Shown in pieces: positions 34,956-43,015 of a stretch of 43,455 nucleotides of DNA. The notes beneath the pieces are model-generated. The model searched no databases, was not told the DNA's origin, and worked only from the letters and a program-made list of their open reading frames with translations. The DNA lies in contig JANYAU010000008.1 in NCBI GenBank assembly GCA_025361165.1, forward strand, positions 1-43,455, read 5' to 3'. The number at the start of each line of letters is the position of its first letter. Position 1 is the first letter of the stretch. The position numbers and the translations under genes are program-made. Origin of the DNA: Betaproteobacteria bacterium (GTDB lineage Bacteria; Pseudomonadota; Gammaproteobacteria; Burkholderiales; Thiobacteraceae).

Positions 34956-35945
34956 ATGAATTCCACCTCCACGCCTTATGCCACGCTCACGCCGGACGCA
35001 GTATTGAACGCAGTAGACAGTATCGGCTTACACAGCGATGGGCGCTTGCTCGCCCTCAATAGCTATGAGAACCGCGTGTATCAGATCGGCTTGGAAGATA
35101 CCTCGCCGGTAGTCGCGAAGTTCTACCGCCCCGCGCGTTGGCCGGATGCCGCGATTTTAGAAGAGCACGCTTTCACACAGGAATTAGCTGAGCGTGAGAT
35201 TCCGGTGGTTGCGCCGCTAATCGTCGATGGCCGCAGCTTGCACACCTATGAAGGCTTTCGTTTCACTGTGTATCCACGTCGCGGTGGACGCGCACCGGAA
35301 CTGGACGACCCCAACACCTTGGAATGGATGGGACGTTTTATCGCGCGCATTCATGCGGTGGGTGCGCTAACGCCATTCCAGCATCGCCCGACGCTGGATA
35401 TCGCCAGCTTCGGGATCGCACCACGCGAATTTCTACTGAACAATAATTGGATTCCGCCCGATCTCGATGCCGCTTATCGCAGCGTGATCGATCAAGCGTT
35501 GGAGAGTGTGCGCCACTGCTACGCACGCGCGGGAGACGTCAAGCATCTGCGTTTGCACGGCGATTGCCATGCCGGGAATGTGTTATGGACGGACGACGGC
35601 CCGCACTTCGTCGATTTCGACGACAGCCGCATGGGCCCAGCGGTGCAGGATTTATGGATGATGCTTTCCGGCGAACGCGCCGACCGCGCGCGCCAACTCG
35701 CGGATGTGCTCGCAGGTTACGAAGATTTCTACGAGTTCGATCCGCGCGAGTTACATCTGATCGAAGCGCTGCGCACCCTGCGCTTGATCCATTATTCGGC
35801 ATGGCTCGCGATGCGGTGGGAAGACCCGGCATTTCCCATTGCCTTCCCCTGGTTCAATACGCAAATCTATTGGCAGGATAGAATTCTCGAATTACGCGAA
35901 CAAATTGCGCTGATGGATGAACCGCCCTTGTGGTCGAATAGTTAA
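34956..35945 (+). CDS. srkA: Stress response serine/threonine kinase A (SrkA/YihE type)
   Basis: A 329-residue kinase of the choline/aminoglycoside kinase fold. The NSYENRVYQIG segment near the N terminus is diagnostic. The catalytic loop is HGDCHAGN (201-208) and the metal site is FVDFDD (218-223). It phosphorylates proteins in stressed cells and counters programmed death in E. coli. ATG 34956 is chosen because the conserved N terminus starts there. It is followed by asnB-like enzyme after 14 bp and is probably co-transcribed with it. Confidence 0.95.
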   Translation: MNSTSTPYATLTPDAVLNAVDSIGLHSDGRLLALNSYENRVYQIGLEDTSPVVAKFYRPARWPDAAILEEHAFTQELAEREIPVVAPLIVDGRSLHTYEGFRFTVYPRRGGRAPELDDPNTLEWMGRFIARIHAVGALTPFQHRPTLDIASFGIAPREFLLNNNWIPPDLDAAYRSVIDQALESVRHCYARAGDVKHLRLHGDCHAGNVLWTDDGPHFVDFDDSRMGPAVQDLWMMLSGERADRARQLADVLAGYEDFYEFDPRELHLIEALRTLRLIHYSAWLAMRWEDPAFPIAFPWFNTQIYWQDRILELREQIALMDEPPLWSNS

Positions 35946-35959
35946 AAGGACGAATTAGC

Positions 35960-37744
35960 ATGTGTGGCATTGCAGGTGAATTACGCTTCGATGGCATAGC
36001 GCCGGATAGCAGCATGATCGAACGCATGTTGGCGCAACTGGCGCGGCGCGGGCCGGATGCGGCAGGAACGCATATTGACGGCCCGCTCGCGTTCGGACAT
36101 CGGCGGTTGGCCATCATCGACCTCTCGCCGCGCTCGAATCAGCCCATGGTGGATACGGAGTTGGGCTTGGTGCTGGTCTTCAACGGCACTATTTACAACT
36201 ATCCGCAATTGCGCATTGAGCTTCAAGCGCGGGGTTATCGGTTTTTTTCCGACGGCGATACCGAGGTCATCCTCAAAGCCTATGCCGAGTGGGGCGAAGC
36301 CTGTGCCGAACATCTGCACGGCGCATTCGCCTTCGCCGTATGGAATCGCCGCGCGCAAACACTGTTTCTCGCGCGCGACCGGCTCGGCATCAAGCCGCTG
36401 TACTACAGCCAAGACGCGAAAGGTTTGCGCTTCGCTTCCAACACCCAGGCGCTACTGGCCGCGGGCGGCGTGGATACTACTATCGATCCCGTGGCGCTGC
36501 ACCATCAGTTCACCCTGCACGCCGTAGTACCCGCGCCGCGCACGATTTTGCAAGGCATTCGCAAACTCGCACCGGGCACGACGCTGACGCTGGACGCGCA
36601 CGGCAACGCCACCCCACGCCGCTATTGGCAACTGCGCGCACAGCGGCCCGCGACGGTACTCACCGAGCGCGAGTGGGTCGAGGCAATTCACGCGGCACTC
36701 AAAGCGGCGGTAAAAAAACGGCTGGAAATTGCCGATGTGAAAGTCGGTGTGCTGCTCTCAGGCGGGCTCGATTCGAGTTTGCTGGTGGCGCTTCTCGCCG
36801 AGCAAGGCGTGCCGGATTTGCTCACCTTCTCAGTGGGCTTCGAAGATCAACCGGAGGAACGCGGCCACGAATTCGAATACTCGGACGCAGTGGCAAATTA
36901 TTTCGGCACGCGCCATCATCAATATCGCATCGCCAACAGCGAAGTGCTGAAGCGCCTGCCGGAAGCCGTGGACAACATGGCTGAGCCGATGGTGAGCCAA
37001 GATGCAGTGGCGTTTTATCTGCTCGCCGAACAAGTATCGAAAACGGTGAAAGTGGTGCAAAGCGGTCAGGGTGCGGACGAAATTTTCGGTGGCTATTACT
37101 GGTATGCGCGCATGCAAGAAGATACCGCTGGCACGCCGCTGGAACGCTTCCGCCGCCACTATTTCGACCGCGATCACGACGAATATTTGCAAACCGTCAT
37201 GCCCGCTTACCACGGCCCGGACTACACCGCGCAGACCGTGAGCGCGCATCTGAGCGAGCCGCACGCGGACACCTTCCTCGATCAAGTGCTGCGCATGGAT
37301 GCCACCATGCTCATCACCGACGATCCGGTGAAGCGCGTGGATAACATGACCATGGCTTGGGCGCTGGAGGCGCGCGTGCCCTTTCTCGATCACGAACTGG
37401 TGGAACTGGCGGCGCAAATGCCGCCGGAACTCAAGCTGCAATCGGATGGTAAGCATGTGTTAAAGCGCATCGCGCGCGGCCTGCTGCCGGATATGGTGAT
37501 CGATCGCACTAAAGGCTACTTCCCCATGCCCGCGCTCAAATACGTGCGCGGCGAATTTTTAGATTTCATGCAAGATATTCTGAACTCGCGCGCCTGCCAC
37601 GAGCGCGGCATCTATCAACGCAGTTATGTAGAAAAACTCTTGGCCGCGCCAGAGCAATATCACACGCGCATCCAAGGCAATAAACTGTGGCACCTCGCGC
37701 TGTTGGAATATTGGTTGCAGCGCAATGTCGATGCGGCAAGGTAA
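35960..37744 (+). CDS. Asparagine-synthase-like amidotransferase, probable N-acetylglutaminylglutamine amidotransferase
   Basis: A 594-residue enzyme with an N-terminal class II glutaminase (catalytic Cys2) and a C-terminal ATP-pyrophosphatase domain (SGGLDSS 267-273). The whole-length pattern, notably HHQFTLHAVVPAPRTIL, SQDAVAFYLLAEQVSK, QGADEIFGGYYWY and PVKRVDNMTMAWALEARVPF, is that of the NAGGN amidotransferase family (TIGR03104 type), which makes the osmoprotectant N-acetylglutaminylglutamine amide, rather than classic AsnB. Its usual partner, the N-acetylglutaminylglutamine synthetase (ATP-grasp/GNAT), is not adjacent. The upstream gene is srkA with 14 bp between, AAAGGA preceding the ATG. 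Confidence 0.85.
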   Translation: MCGIAGELRFDGIAPDSSMIERMLAQLARRGPDAAGTHIDGPLAFGHRRLAIIDLSPRSNQPMVDTELGLVLVFNGTIYNYPQLRIELQARGYRFFSDGDTEVILKAYAEWGEACAEHLHGAFAFAVWNRRAQTLFLARDRLGIKPLYYSQDAKGLRFASNTQALLAAGGVDTTIDPVALHHQFTLHAVVPAPRTILQGIRKLAPGTTLTLDAHGNATPRRYWQLRAQRPATVLTEREWVEAIHAALKAAVKKRLEIADVKVGVLLSGGLDSSLLVALLAEQGVPDLLTFSVGFEDQPEERGHEFEYSDAVANYFGTRHHQYRIANSEVLKRLPEAVDNMAEPMVSQDAVAFYLLAEQVSKTVKVVQSGQGADEIFGGYYWYARMQEDTAGTPLERFRRHYFDRDHDEYLQTVMPAYHGPDYTAQTVSAHLSEPHADTFLDQVLRMDATMLITDDPVKRVDNMTMAWALEARVPFLDHELVELAAQMPPELKLQSDGKHVLKRIARGLLPDMVIDRTKGYFPMPALKYVRGEFLDFMQDILNSRACHERGIYQRSYVEKLLAAPEQYHTRIQGNKLWHLALLEYWLQRNVDAAR

Positions 37745-37762
37745 TTTAGCGAGGAGAGGTAT

Positions 37763-37780
37763 GGTGCTATACTTTGCACC
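37763..37780 (+). promoter_or_regulatory. Putative HicBA operator over the -10 box
   Basis: GGTGC (37763-37767) and GCACC (37776-37780) form an inverted repeat whose 8-base centre holds a -10-like TATACT (37768-37773), 33 bp before the first gene. Binding of the antitoxin-toxin complex there would block the promoter; this is inference from position. Confidence 0.55.
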
Positions 37781-37805
37781 AGCATGCTCTCGCCGGAGAT
37801 TCACG

Positions 37806-38012
37806 ATGAATGAGATTATTTTTCTTGTAGAAGAGTCACCCGAGGGCGGCTATACCGCGCGTGCCCTGGGCGAATCAATCTTTACCGAAGCAGACGATCT
37901 AGCGCAGTTGCATACGCGTGCCCGCGATGCGGTGTTATGTCATTTCGAGGCGGGCAATATACCTAAACTCATTCGGTTGCATTTCGTGAAAGACGAAGTT
38001 ATCGCCGTATGA
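37806..38012 (+). CDS. HicB-type antitoxin (small form)
   Basis: A 68-residue protein of the truncated HicB fold. EIIFLVEESPEGGYTARALG with SIFTEADDL and the IRLHFVKDEVI end is the typical pattern of the small antitoxins placed before hicA, sometimes wrongly named dehydrogenase subunits. No DNA-binding tail is seen beyond the HicB fold. ATG 37806 is preceded by GGAG. Its stop overlaps the hicA start by 4 bp (ATGA). Confidence 0.85.
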   Translation: MNEIIFLVEESPEGGYTARALGESIFTEADDLAQLHTRARDAVLCHFEAGNIPKLIRLHFVKDEVIAV

Positions 38013-38251
38013 AAGTGCCAAGAGATCTCTCCGGCGAGCAATTGATCAAAAAACTGGAGCGCCTTGGCTATAAGGTAACCCGGCAAACCGGAAGCCACAT
38101 TCGCTTAACTTGTGACAACCCTACACAACATCACATCACCATCCCCCATCACGACCCGCTCCGGCTGGGCACATTGAACAGCATTCTCGGCGACGTAGCG
38201 GCACAGCTTAAAATGACTAGGGATGAGTTGTTGCAGCGCTTATTCGGCTAA
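38009..38251 (+). CDS. hicA: HicA-type mRNA interferase toxin
   Basis: An 80-residue toxin with the double-stranded RNA-binding-like fold of HicA. The catalytic His30 sits in TGSHIRL, and the HHITIPHHDPLRLGTLNSIL stretch is the conserved core. It cleaves mRNA when not bound by HicB. The order antitoxin then toxin is reversed from the classic hicAB but usual for this subclass, and the two are translationally coupled. Confidence 0.9.
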   Translation: MKVPRDLSGEQLIKKLERLGYKVTRQTGSHIRLTCDNPTQHHITIPHHDPLRLGTLNSILGDVAAQLKMTRDELLQRLFG

Positions 38252-38286
38252 CTGGATAGCTTCCCTGCGCCTATTCTGTAACTCCC

Positions 38287-39498
38287 ATGCACTTTGACGT
38301 CATTATCATCGGCGCCGGTGCGGCCGGCATGATGTGCGCTGCGCAAGCTGGCCTGCGCGGCCGCAAAGTACTGCTGATCGAGCACACGCAAAAGCTAGGC
38401 GAACGTATCCGCATCTCGGGCGGCGGGCGCTGCAACTTCACCAATCGTGAAATCGGCGCGCAAAACTTTCTTTCGCAAAATCCGCACTTCTGCCGTTCCG
38501 CGCTGGCGCGATTTTCGCAACGCGATTTCATTGCCATGGTGGAACGGCACCGCATCGCCTATCACGAACGCGAGCACGGCCAGTTGTTTTGTGACGACTC
38601 GGCCAAGCAGATTATCGACATGCTCAAAAAAGAGTGCGATGCAGCGCAAGTGCAATGGGCGATGCCGTGCGAGGTTTCACGGGTGGAACAACGCGCTAGT
38701 GTGAAAGATACGCGCTTCCGTATCCACACGACGCAAGGCGAGTTTGATTGTCTATCATTGGTGATTGCCTGCGGTGGTTTAGCTGCACCGAAAATCGGCG
38801 CGAGCCCGTTCGGCTATCAGATCGCGGAACAATTCCATATTCCAGTTGTGCCGCCCAAGCCCGCGCTCGTACCCTTGGCACTGGCGCCCGAAACCCTCAC
38901 GCCACTGCAAGTACTCGCCGGAGTGTCGCTCGACACCCTAACGCGCGTGCCGGGCGGCAAGCAGACTTTTCGCGAGCAGCTACTAATCACGCATCGCGGC
39001 CTGTCCGGCCCGGCGATTTTGCAAATTTCGAGTTACTGGCAAATGCAGGAATACCACGCACACGACAAGAAGCAAGCCATCGAGATCGATCTGCTTCCCG
39101 ACAGCGACAGCGCTGCTTGGCTAGCTGAACATCGGCATACCAAAACGCTGCTCGCGAATTTGCTGGCGGAAAAATTGCCGCGCCGCTTCGCGCACGAATG
39201 GTGCGCGCTGCACGGCTGGGAAAAGCCGCTCGCTGAATATTCCAATCGTGACTTTGAAACCATAGTCCGCGCCTTGCAAGGCTGGACACTGATGCCGGCG
39301 GGCACGCTCGGTTATAACAAGGCAGAAGTCACCTTGGGCGGCGTGGATACGCGCGCGCTGTCATCCAAAACGATGGAGGCGGAAGCGACGCCAGGCTTAT
39401 TCTTTATTGGCGAAGTAGTCGATGTCACCGGCTGGCTCGGTGGCTACAATTTCCAATGGGCGTGGTCATCTGCTTGGGTAGCCGGGCAAGCGGTGTAA
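38287..39498 (+). CDS. HI0933 family FAD-dependent oxidoreductase
   Basis: A 403-residue flavoprotein. The Rossmann motif is GAGAAG (9-14). The signature GGGRCNFTN (45-53) and the C-terminal VTLGGVDT, GEVVDVTGWLGGYNFQWAW identify the HI0933/BaiN-like family, which has no firmly known substrate in most bacteria. It is probably cytoplasmic. The ATG comes 35 bp after hicA. Confidence 0.94.
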   Translation: MHFDVIIIGAGAAGMMCAAQAGLRGRKVLLIEHTQKLGERIRISGGGRCNFTNREIGAQNFLSQNPHFCRSALARFSQRDFIAMVERHRIAYHEREHGQLFCDDSAKQIIDMLKKECDAAQVQWAMPCEVSRVEQRASVKDTRFRIHTTQGEFDCLSLVIACGGLAAPKIGASPFGYQIAEQFHIPVVPPKPALVPLALAPETLTPLQVLAGVSLDTLTRVPGGKQTFREQLLITHRGLSGPAILQISSYWQMQEYHAHDKKQAIEIDLLPDSDSAAWLAEHRHTKTLLANLLAEKLPRRFAHEWCALHGWEKPLAEYSNRDFETIVRALQGWTLMPAGTLGYNKAEVTLGGVDTRALSSKTMEAEATPGLFFIGEVVDVTGWLGGYNFQWAWSSAWVAGQAV

Positions 39499-39542
39499 AG
39501 ATGGGCTATGCTCATAGCTAACTTACTAGGCGGCAAAAATCA

Positions 39543-40097
39543 ATGCGCACAGCTTTAACAATAGGATGCTGCATGATCGTGATCGCGGCGCTCAGCGGCT
39601 GTGCCGGCCAGCGCTATCAAACCGTTTACCGCTACGAAGCGCCCACCGATGCCGCCGGTCGCGCATGCTTAGCAAGGTGCGAACCGAAGTTAGCCGCTTG
39701 CCAAACCGACTGCCAAGGTAAATATCAAGTCTGCCTCAAAGCCATCGAACCCACAGTGGAAGCCCGCTATAGCGACGCGCTCAAGCGCTACGAGGCTGAG
39801 CTGGAGCGCTATCGCCATGAACTCGATTTTTACCAACTACGTTCGTCGCTGGGCTGGGGCTACCATTTGGGGTATGGCCCCTGGCCCTACTACTACACCC
39901 CGTGGCCCGACCCTTATTATTTTGCCCCTACCCCACCGGATAAACCCAGCCGCGACAAACTATTCAAACAAGTGCGGCAAGAGAAATGTGAAAACGACTG
40001 TGGATGCCAGCCGATTTACGATGCGTGCTTCCTCACCTGCGGCGGCAAGAAAGTTCCGGAAGTGCAGTGCATCGCGCATTGTCCGAAGGACAAATAA
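39543..40097 (+). CDS. Cys-rich lipoprotein with CX3C pairs
   Basis: A 184-residue predicted lipoprotein (LSGC, Cys20). The mature part has 12 further Cys in a regular pattern: C42-x3-C46, C53-x3-C57 and C64 before a central helix, then C149-x3-C153, C155, C162-x3-C166 and C176-x3-C180. The centre has a coiled-coil stretch (about 70-98) and a Tyr/Trp/Pro-rich segment (100-130). The CX3C pairs suggest disulfide-braced helices. The last 30 codons are repeated at 41006-41113. No known family is recognised. Confidence 0.8.
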   Translation: MRTALTIGCCMIVIAALSGCAGQRYQTVYRYEAPTDAAGRACLARCEPKLAACQTDCQGKYQVCLKAIEPTVEARYSDALKRYEAELERYRHELDFYQLRSSLGWGYHLGYGPWPYYYTPWPDPYYFAPTPPDKPSRDKLFKQVRQEKCENDCGCQPIYDACFLTCGGKKVPEVQCIAHCPKDK

Positions 40098-40129
40098 ACT
40101 CGTTTATTCCATTTCACCGCAGGGAAATA

Positions 40130-40163
40130 TTGATTTTAATCAGACCAGTCTATATACTGGTCT
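40130..40163 (+). promoter_or_regulatory. Promoter and operator of the Phd/YefM-VapC module
   Basis: TTGATT (40130-40135) and TATACT (40153-40158) are 17 bp apart. A perfect 8-bp inverted repeat, AGACCAGT (40142-40149) and ACTGGTCT (40156-40163) with a 6-bp centre, overlaps the -10 box. This is the expected layout for antitoxin autoregulation. Confidence 0.8.
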
Positions 40164-40192
40164 ACATTAAGCTCGCATTGCAGGAGAAAATT

Positions 40193-40435
40193 ATGAAGAT
40201 CGAAATTGGTTCGTATGAAGCGAAAACAAAGCTTCCCGAATTGCTGCGTCAGGTTAAAACTGGCAAAAGCTTTACCATCACCAATCGCGGGGAAGCCATT
40301 GCGGATCTCGTGCCCAGCGCGGGCGTGAGGACGAAGGACAAAGTGGCGGCAGCAGAAAAACTTAAGGCATTCATGCTGGCCGATCCGGTGCGTGGTGTAA
40401 ACATCAAGGAACTCATTGAGGAGGGGCGTGCGTGA
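40193..40435 (+). CDS. Phd/YefM family antitoxin
   Basis: An 80-residue antitoxin and likely autorepressor. IGSYEAKTKLPELLRQVKTGKSFTITNRG is the YefM/Phd DNA-binding N-terminal domain; the C-terminal tail (ADPVRGVNIKELIEEGRA) would wrap the toxin. AGGAGA lies 5 bp before ATG 40193. Its TGA overlaps the toxin GTG by 4 bp. Confidence 0.92.
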   Translation: MKIEIGSYEAKTKLPELLRQVKTGKSFTITNRGEAIADLVPSAGVRTKDKVAAAEKLKAFMLADPVRGVNIKELIEEGRA

Positions 40436-40851
40436 GCTTCGTCCTGGATAACTCGGTGACCATGCGTTGGTTTTTTGGTGATGGCAAGCCACAAGAACTT
40501 GCCTATGCCGGAAAAGTGCTGGATGCGATGAAAAAGGCCAACGCACTTGTACCCGTGACATGGGGACTGGAGGTGGCAAACGTCATTGCCAAAGCGGAAG
40601 CAAAAACCTTGGTGACGGAAGCGCGGAGCGGGGCGTTTCTTGAGATGCTGGAAGGCGTAGATATTGAGGTGGACGCGGCCACATTCGCACACGCGCTGTC
40701 TGATACTTTGCAACTGGCGCGGCGATACAAGCTATCCGCTTACGATGCCTCTTACCTCGAACTGGCCTTAAGACTAGGCATACCGCTGGCCACGCTCGAC
40801 GAAGATTTGCAGAAGGCTGCAAAGAAAGCGGGTGTGAAAAAGTTTGCTTGA
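40432..40851 (+). CDS. vapC: VapC-type PIN-domain ribonuclease toxin
   Basis: A 139-residue PIN-domain nuclease. The acidic active site is visible: D6 in VLDNS, E47 in WGLEVAN, D105 in SAYDASYLE and D123 in TLDEDL. The start is GTG 40432, overlapping the antitoxin stop (GTGA), so translation is coupled. VapC toxins cut tRNA or rRNA. The pairing of a Phd/YefM antitoxin with a PIN toxin is common. Confidence 0.92.
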   Translation: MSFVLDNSVTMRWFFGDGKPQELAYAGKVLDAMKKANALVPVTWGLEVANVIAKAEAKTLVTEARSGAFLEMLEGVDIEVDAATFAHALSDTLQLARRYKLSAYDASYLELALRLGIPLATLDEDLQKAAKKAGVKKFA

Positions 40852-41005
40852 AATTCCAAATGGAATCTATTGCTGTCCAGCCGGTAAACAAGTGCGGGGT
40901 GGATTGAAGTTATGACAATCGGCGAGCGGAATGTCGCTTTGTAAGCTGACATTTGGCCCAGCCAATACACGTTAGGTTTCAGATGATCTCGTATCAGGAC
41001 GGAAC

Positions 41006-41113
41006 GAAAATGAGAGTGGATGCCAGCCGATTTACGACGCGTGCTTCCTTACCTGCGGCGGCAAGAAAATTCCGGAAGTGCAGTGCATCGCGCATTGTCC
41101 AAAGGAAAAGTGA
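41006..41113 (+). pseudogene. Second copy of the 3' end of the Cys-rich lipoprotein gene
   Basis: 41016-41113 is about 90% identical to 40000-40097, the end of the lipoprotein gene at 39543. It can encode CQPIYDACFLTC, KKIPEVQCIAHC and a PKEK end, then TGA. Most of the differences are silent (GAT/GAC, CTC/CTT, CCG/CCA) with only conservative changes (Val to Ile, Asp to Glu), so this copy was once under selection. The rest of the gene, including start and signal peptide, is missing, and a frame upstream is closed by TAG near 40972. Confidence 0.8.
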
Positions 41114-41439
41114 CGCTGCTTTTTCTGATTTAAAGCAGAATAAATCTTCCCGCCACGGAGTACCCGGAGGGCATGGAAGAAGTGAGATTCGTCGTACAGA
41201 TGGGCGACTTGTACGTGCTGCTTTGTGCGCCTGATAGAACCCAACTCCCAAAACGAATCAAGCGCCAAGAGGTTCGACATACTACTTGAGCTGGGTCTTT
41301 TGCAACCGCAAACCATGGTCGACGGTGGCAATAGAAGAAGAATCGTACTCTTACCCCTTGATAAAGCGGTCGCTGGCGAAGCCAGCGGGGGATTAGCGGT
41401 GGCCCTCCTTACCACAGCAAGTAGCATCCCAGCCTAGAA
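41114..41439. other. Intergenic stretch without a supported gene
   Basis: About 325 bp between the repeated lipoprotein end and the nitroreductase stop. The frames present (for example 41225-41437 on the plus strand) do not resemble any protein family, and none has a good ribosome binding site. A hairpin CGCTGGC GAA GCCAGCG (41370-41386) is present, with a loop of three bases and no T run. Possibly part of the decayed neighbour of the toxin-antitoxin cassette. Confidence 0.45.
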
Positions 41440-42042
41440 TCAAAACCGGTCTTCAATCACCACCTGGTCCATCGGCAACTGTCCGCCGCGCGGCAAAGGT
41501 TCCTTAATGCCACGACCCACGGCCAGCATCATAGTGATTACATGATCGTGCGGCAGGTTGATGAGCTTGCCAACAGCGGCGAAATCAAAGCCGTCCATTG
41601 GACTGGAGTCGTAGCCTATTTCCTTCGCCATCAGCATCAGCGTCATGGCCGCGATGCCGCAGGAACGCATGGCTTCATCGCGCTGCACCTGCTCCTTGCC
41701 AGAATAATATTGGCCAATCGCGGGAATCAAGAAATCCTGTACAGGCTGGGGCGCATTGCGCCAATAACGTGCAGGATCTTTCTCCCAGGATTTAAGGTCG
41801 GCGCACAGCACGAGCAATAGAGGTGCATCAGTCACCTGCGCCTGATCCCAGGCCACTTTTCGTATTTCCTGGCGAAGTTCCGGGTCTCTCACCAGCACCA
41901 AACGCCAGTTCTGAATGTTGAACGCCGTGGGCGCGAGCATGGCATGTGACAGGAGTTTCTTTACTTCAGCCTCGGTCATTCTGTGACCGGGATCATATCC
42001 CTTGACCGAGCGGCGAGTTTCAATGGCAGTTGCAACATTCAT
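41440..42042 (-). CDS. Nitroreductase family protein
   Basis: A 200-residue FMN-dependent oxidoreductase. The N-terminal ETRRSVKGYD is the phosphate-binding motif, LAPTAFNIQNWRLVLV is the substrate/FMN segment, and IGYDSSPMDGFD is typical of the NfsB/YfkO-like group. It probably reduces nitro or quinone-like compounds with NAD(P)H. It follows tusA by 22 bp and lies in the likely regulon of the TetR protein encoded at 42387. Confidence 0.92.
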   Translation of the reverse strand: MNVATAIETRRSVKGYDPGHRMTEAEVKKLLSHAMLAPTAFNIQNWRLVLVRDPELRQEIRKVAWDQAQVTDAPLLLVLCADLKSWEKDPARYWRNAPQPVQDFLIPAIGQYYSGKEQVQRDEAMRSCGIAAMTLMLMAKEIGYDSSPMDGFDFAAVGKLINLPHDHVITMMLAVGRGIKEPLPRGGQLPMDQVVIEDRF

Positions 42043-42064
42043 ATTTGGCTATCCTTGATTGAAA

Positions 42065-42292
42065 TTATTTTTTCTTCACGAAGAACATGAATTCAGCCCC
42101 GGCTTGTGCAGAAGAGAGCAGATCATTGCCCGTCTGCCTGGAAAAGGCCTGGAAATCTTTAACTGCGCCCGGATCGGTGGTGACAATTTTCAGTACCTGT
42201 CCAGCGGACATATCAACCAAAGATTTTTTGGCGCGCAGAATCGGTAGTGGGCAATTCAATCCGCGTGCATCCAGTTCTTTGTCAAAGTTCAT
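42065..42292 (-). CDS. tusA: TusA/SirA-like sulfurtransferase
   Basis: A 75-residue sulfur carrier. DARGLNCPLPILRAKK carries the active Cys14 in the conserved CP motif, which accepts persulfide sulfur. In housekeeping use it serves tRNA thiolation; alternatively it can deliver sulfur to oxidation enzymes. Being in an operon with a nitroreductase under a TetR regulator is unlike the housekeeping setting and points to a sulfur or redox stress role. AAGGAGAACG precedes ATG 42292. Confidence 0.9.
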   Translation of the reverse strand: MNFDKELDARGLNCPLPILRAKKSLVDMSAGQVLKIVTTDPGAVKDFQAFSRQTGNDLLSSAQAGAEFMFFVKKK

Positions 42293-42324
42293 TTTCGTTC
42301 TCCTTGTAAAATGAATTTTTAAAA

Positions 42325-42343
42325 CATACCGACCATACGGTAT
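42325..42343 (-). promoter_or_regulatory. Putative TetR operator upstream of tusA
   Basis: ATACCG (42326-42331) and CGGTAT (42338-42343) form an inverted repeat with a 6-bp centre, 34-51 bp before the tusA start. Its 12-base half 42332-42343 (ACCATACGGTAT) matches the site at 43016-43027 at 9 of 12 positions, with the flanks ACCA and GGTAT shared. Confidence 0.65.
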
Positions 42344-42386
42344 CTCACTGCTCAAATAAAATGCAGCTTGCGCTGCCACTCTATTT

Positions 42387-43001
42387 TTACTTTGCTTTCC
42401 TTGTGGTTTTCAGACCTGATACATACACTCGCAACTGCGCCATGCAAAGCCGAAATGTTTTTATCGACTGCATGTTTTTTGCCACTCCCCAACAACCCTC
42501 CCAGGCGGCCACGATGAATAACGCGGCTGCCTCGCAATCCACGTCCGCGCTGATCTGGCGTTGCCGCTGCCCTTGCACCAGCGCATTCTGCACAGTCGTT
42601 TGCCAAGTCTTGAGTATCCGCGTCAGGCGCTCCTTAAACTCCTCGTCAAGCGGGCTCATCTCCTGCATCAGGTTGTTCAGCGGACAGCCCAGTTTGACGG
42701 TCGTCTCATTCAGATATTCGGATTTGCGCTGCAAAATATCCAGCAATTCCTCAACCGGATGCTCTGCCTCACGCAGCGGACGGAATACCATTTCCTCAAA
42801 ACCCGCCTGGATTACCTCGTCTATCACTGCCAGTCCGAGTACACGCTTAGCTGGGAAATAATGATATAGCGCACCTTTGGTGAGTTTGGTATCGGCCAAA
42901 ATATTGGCGATGCTTGCCGCCTGAAACCCGCTGCGGTGTATTTCACCGTAGGCGGCATTCAGAATTTTGTCGCGCGTTTGATCGAGTAGTCCGGAATCCA
43001 T
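42387..43001 (-). CDS. TetR family regulator, NemR/AcuR-like
   Basis: A 204-residue repressor. The HTH is at about 28-49 (SIANILADTKLTKGALYHYF). The segment KLGCPLNNLMQEMSPLDEEF holds Cys106; in E. coli NemR Cys106 is the redox sensor at the same position, so electrophile or hypochlorite sensing is a reasonable inference. It lies upstream of, and on the same strand as, tusA and the nitroreductase, and has matching sites at its own promoter and at theirs. Confidence 0.9.
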   Translation of the reverse strand: MDSGLLDQTRDKILNAAYGEIHRSGFQAASIANILADTKLTKGALYHYFPAKRVLGLAVIDEVIQAGFEEMVFRPLREAEHPVEELLDILQRKSEYLNETTVKLGCPLNNLMQEMSPLDEEFKERLTRILKTWQTTVQNALVQGQRQRQISADVDCEAAALFIVAAWEGCWGVAKNMQSIKTFRLCMAQLRVYVSGLKTTRKAK

Positions 43002-43015
43002 AGGTTCTATTACCT

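Noticed and set aside
41225-41437. 70-residue open frame on the plus strand
   Set aside because: Begins without a ribosome binding site and has no protein family pattern; it ends opposite the nitroreductase 3' end.
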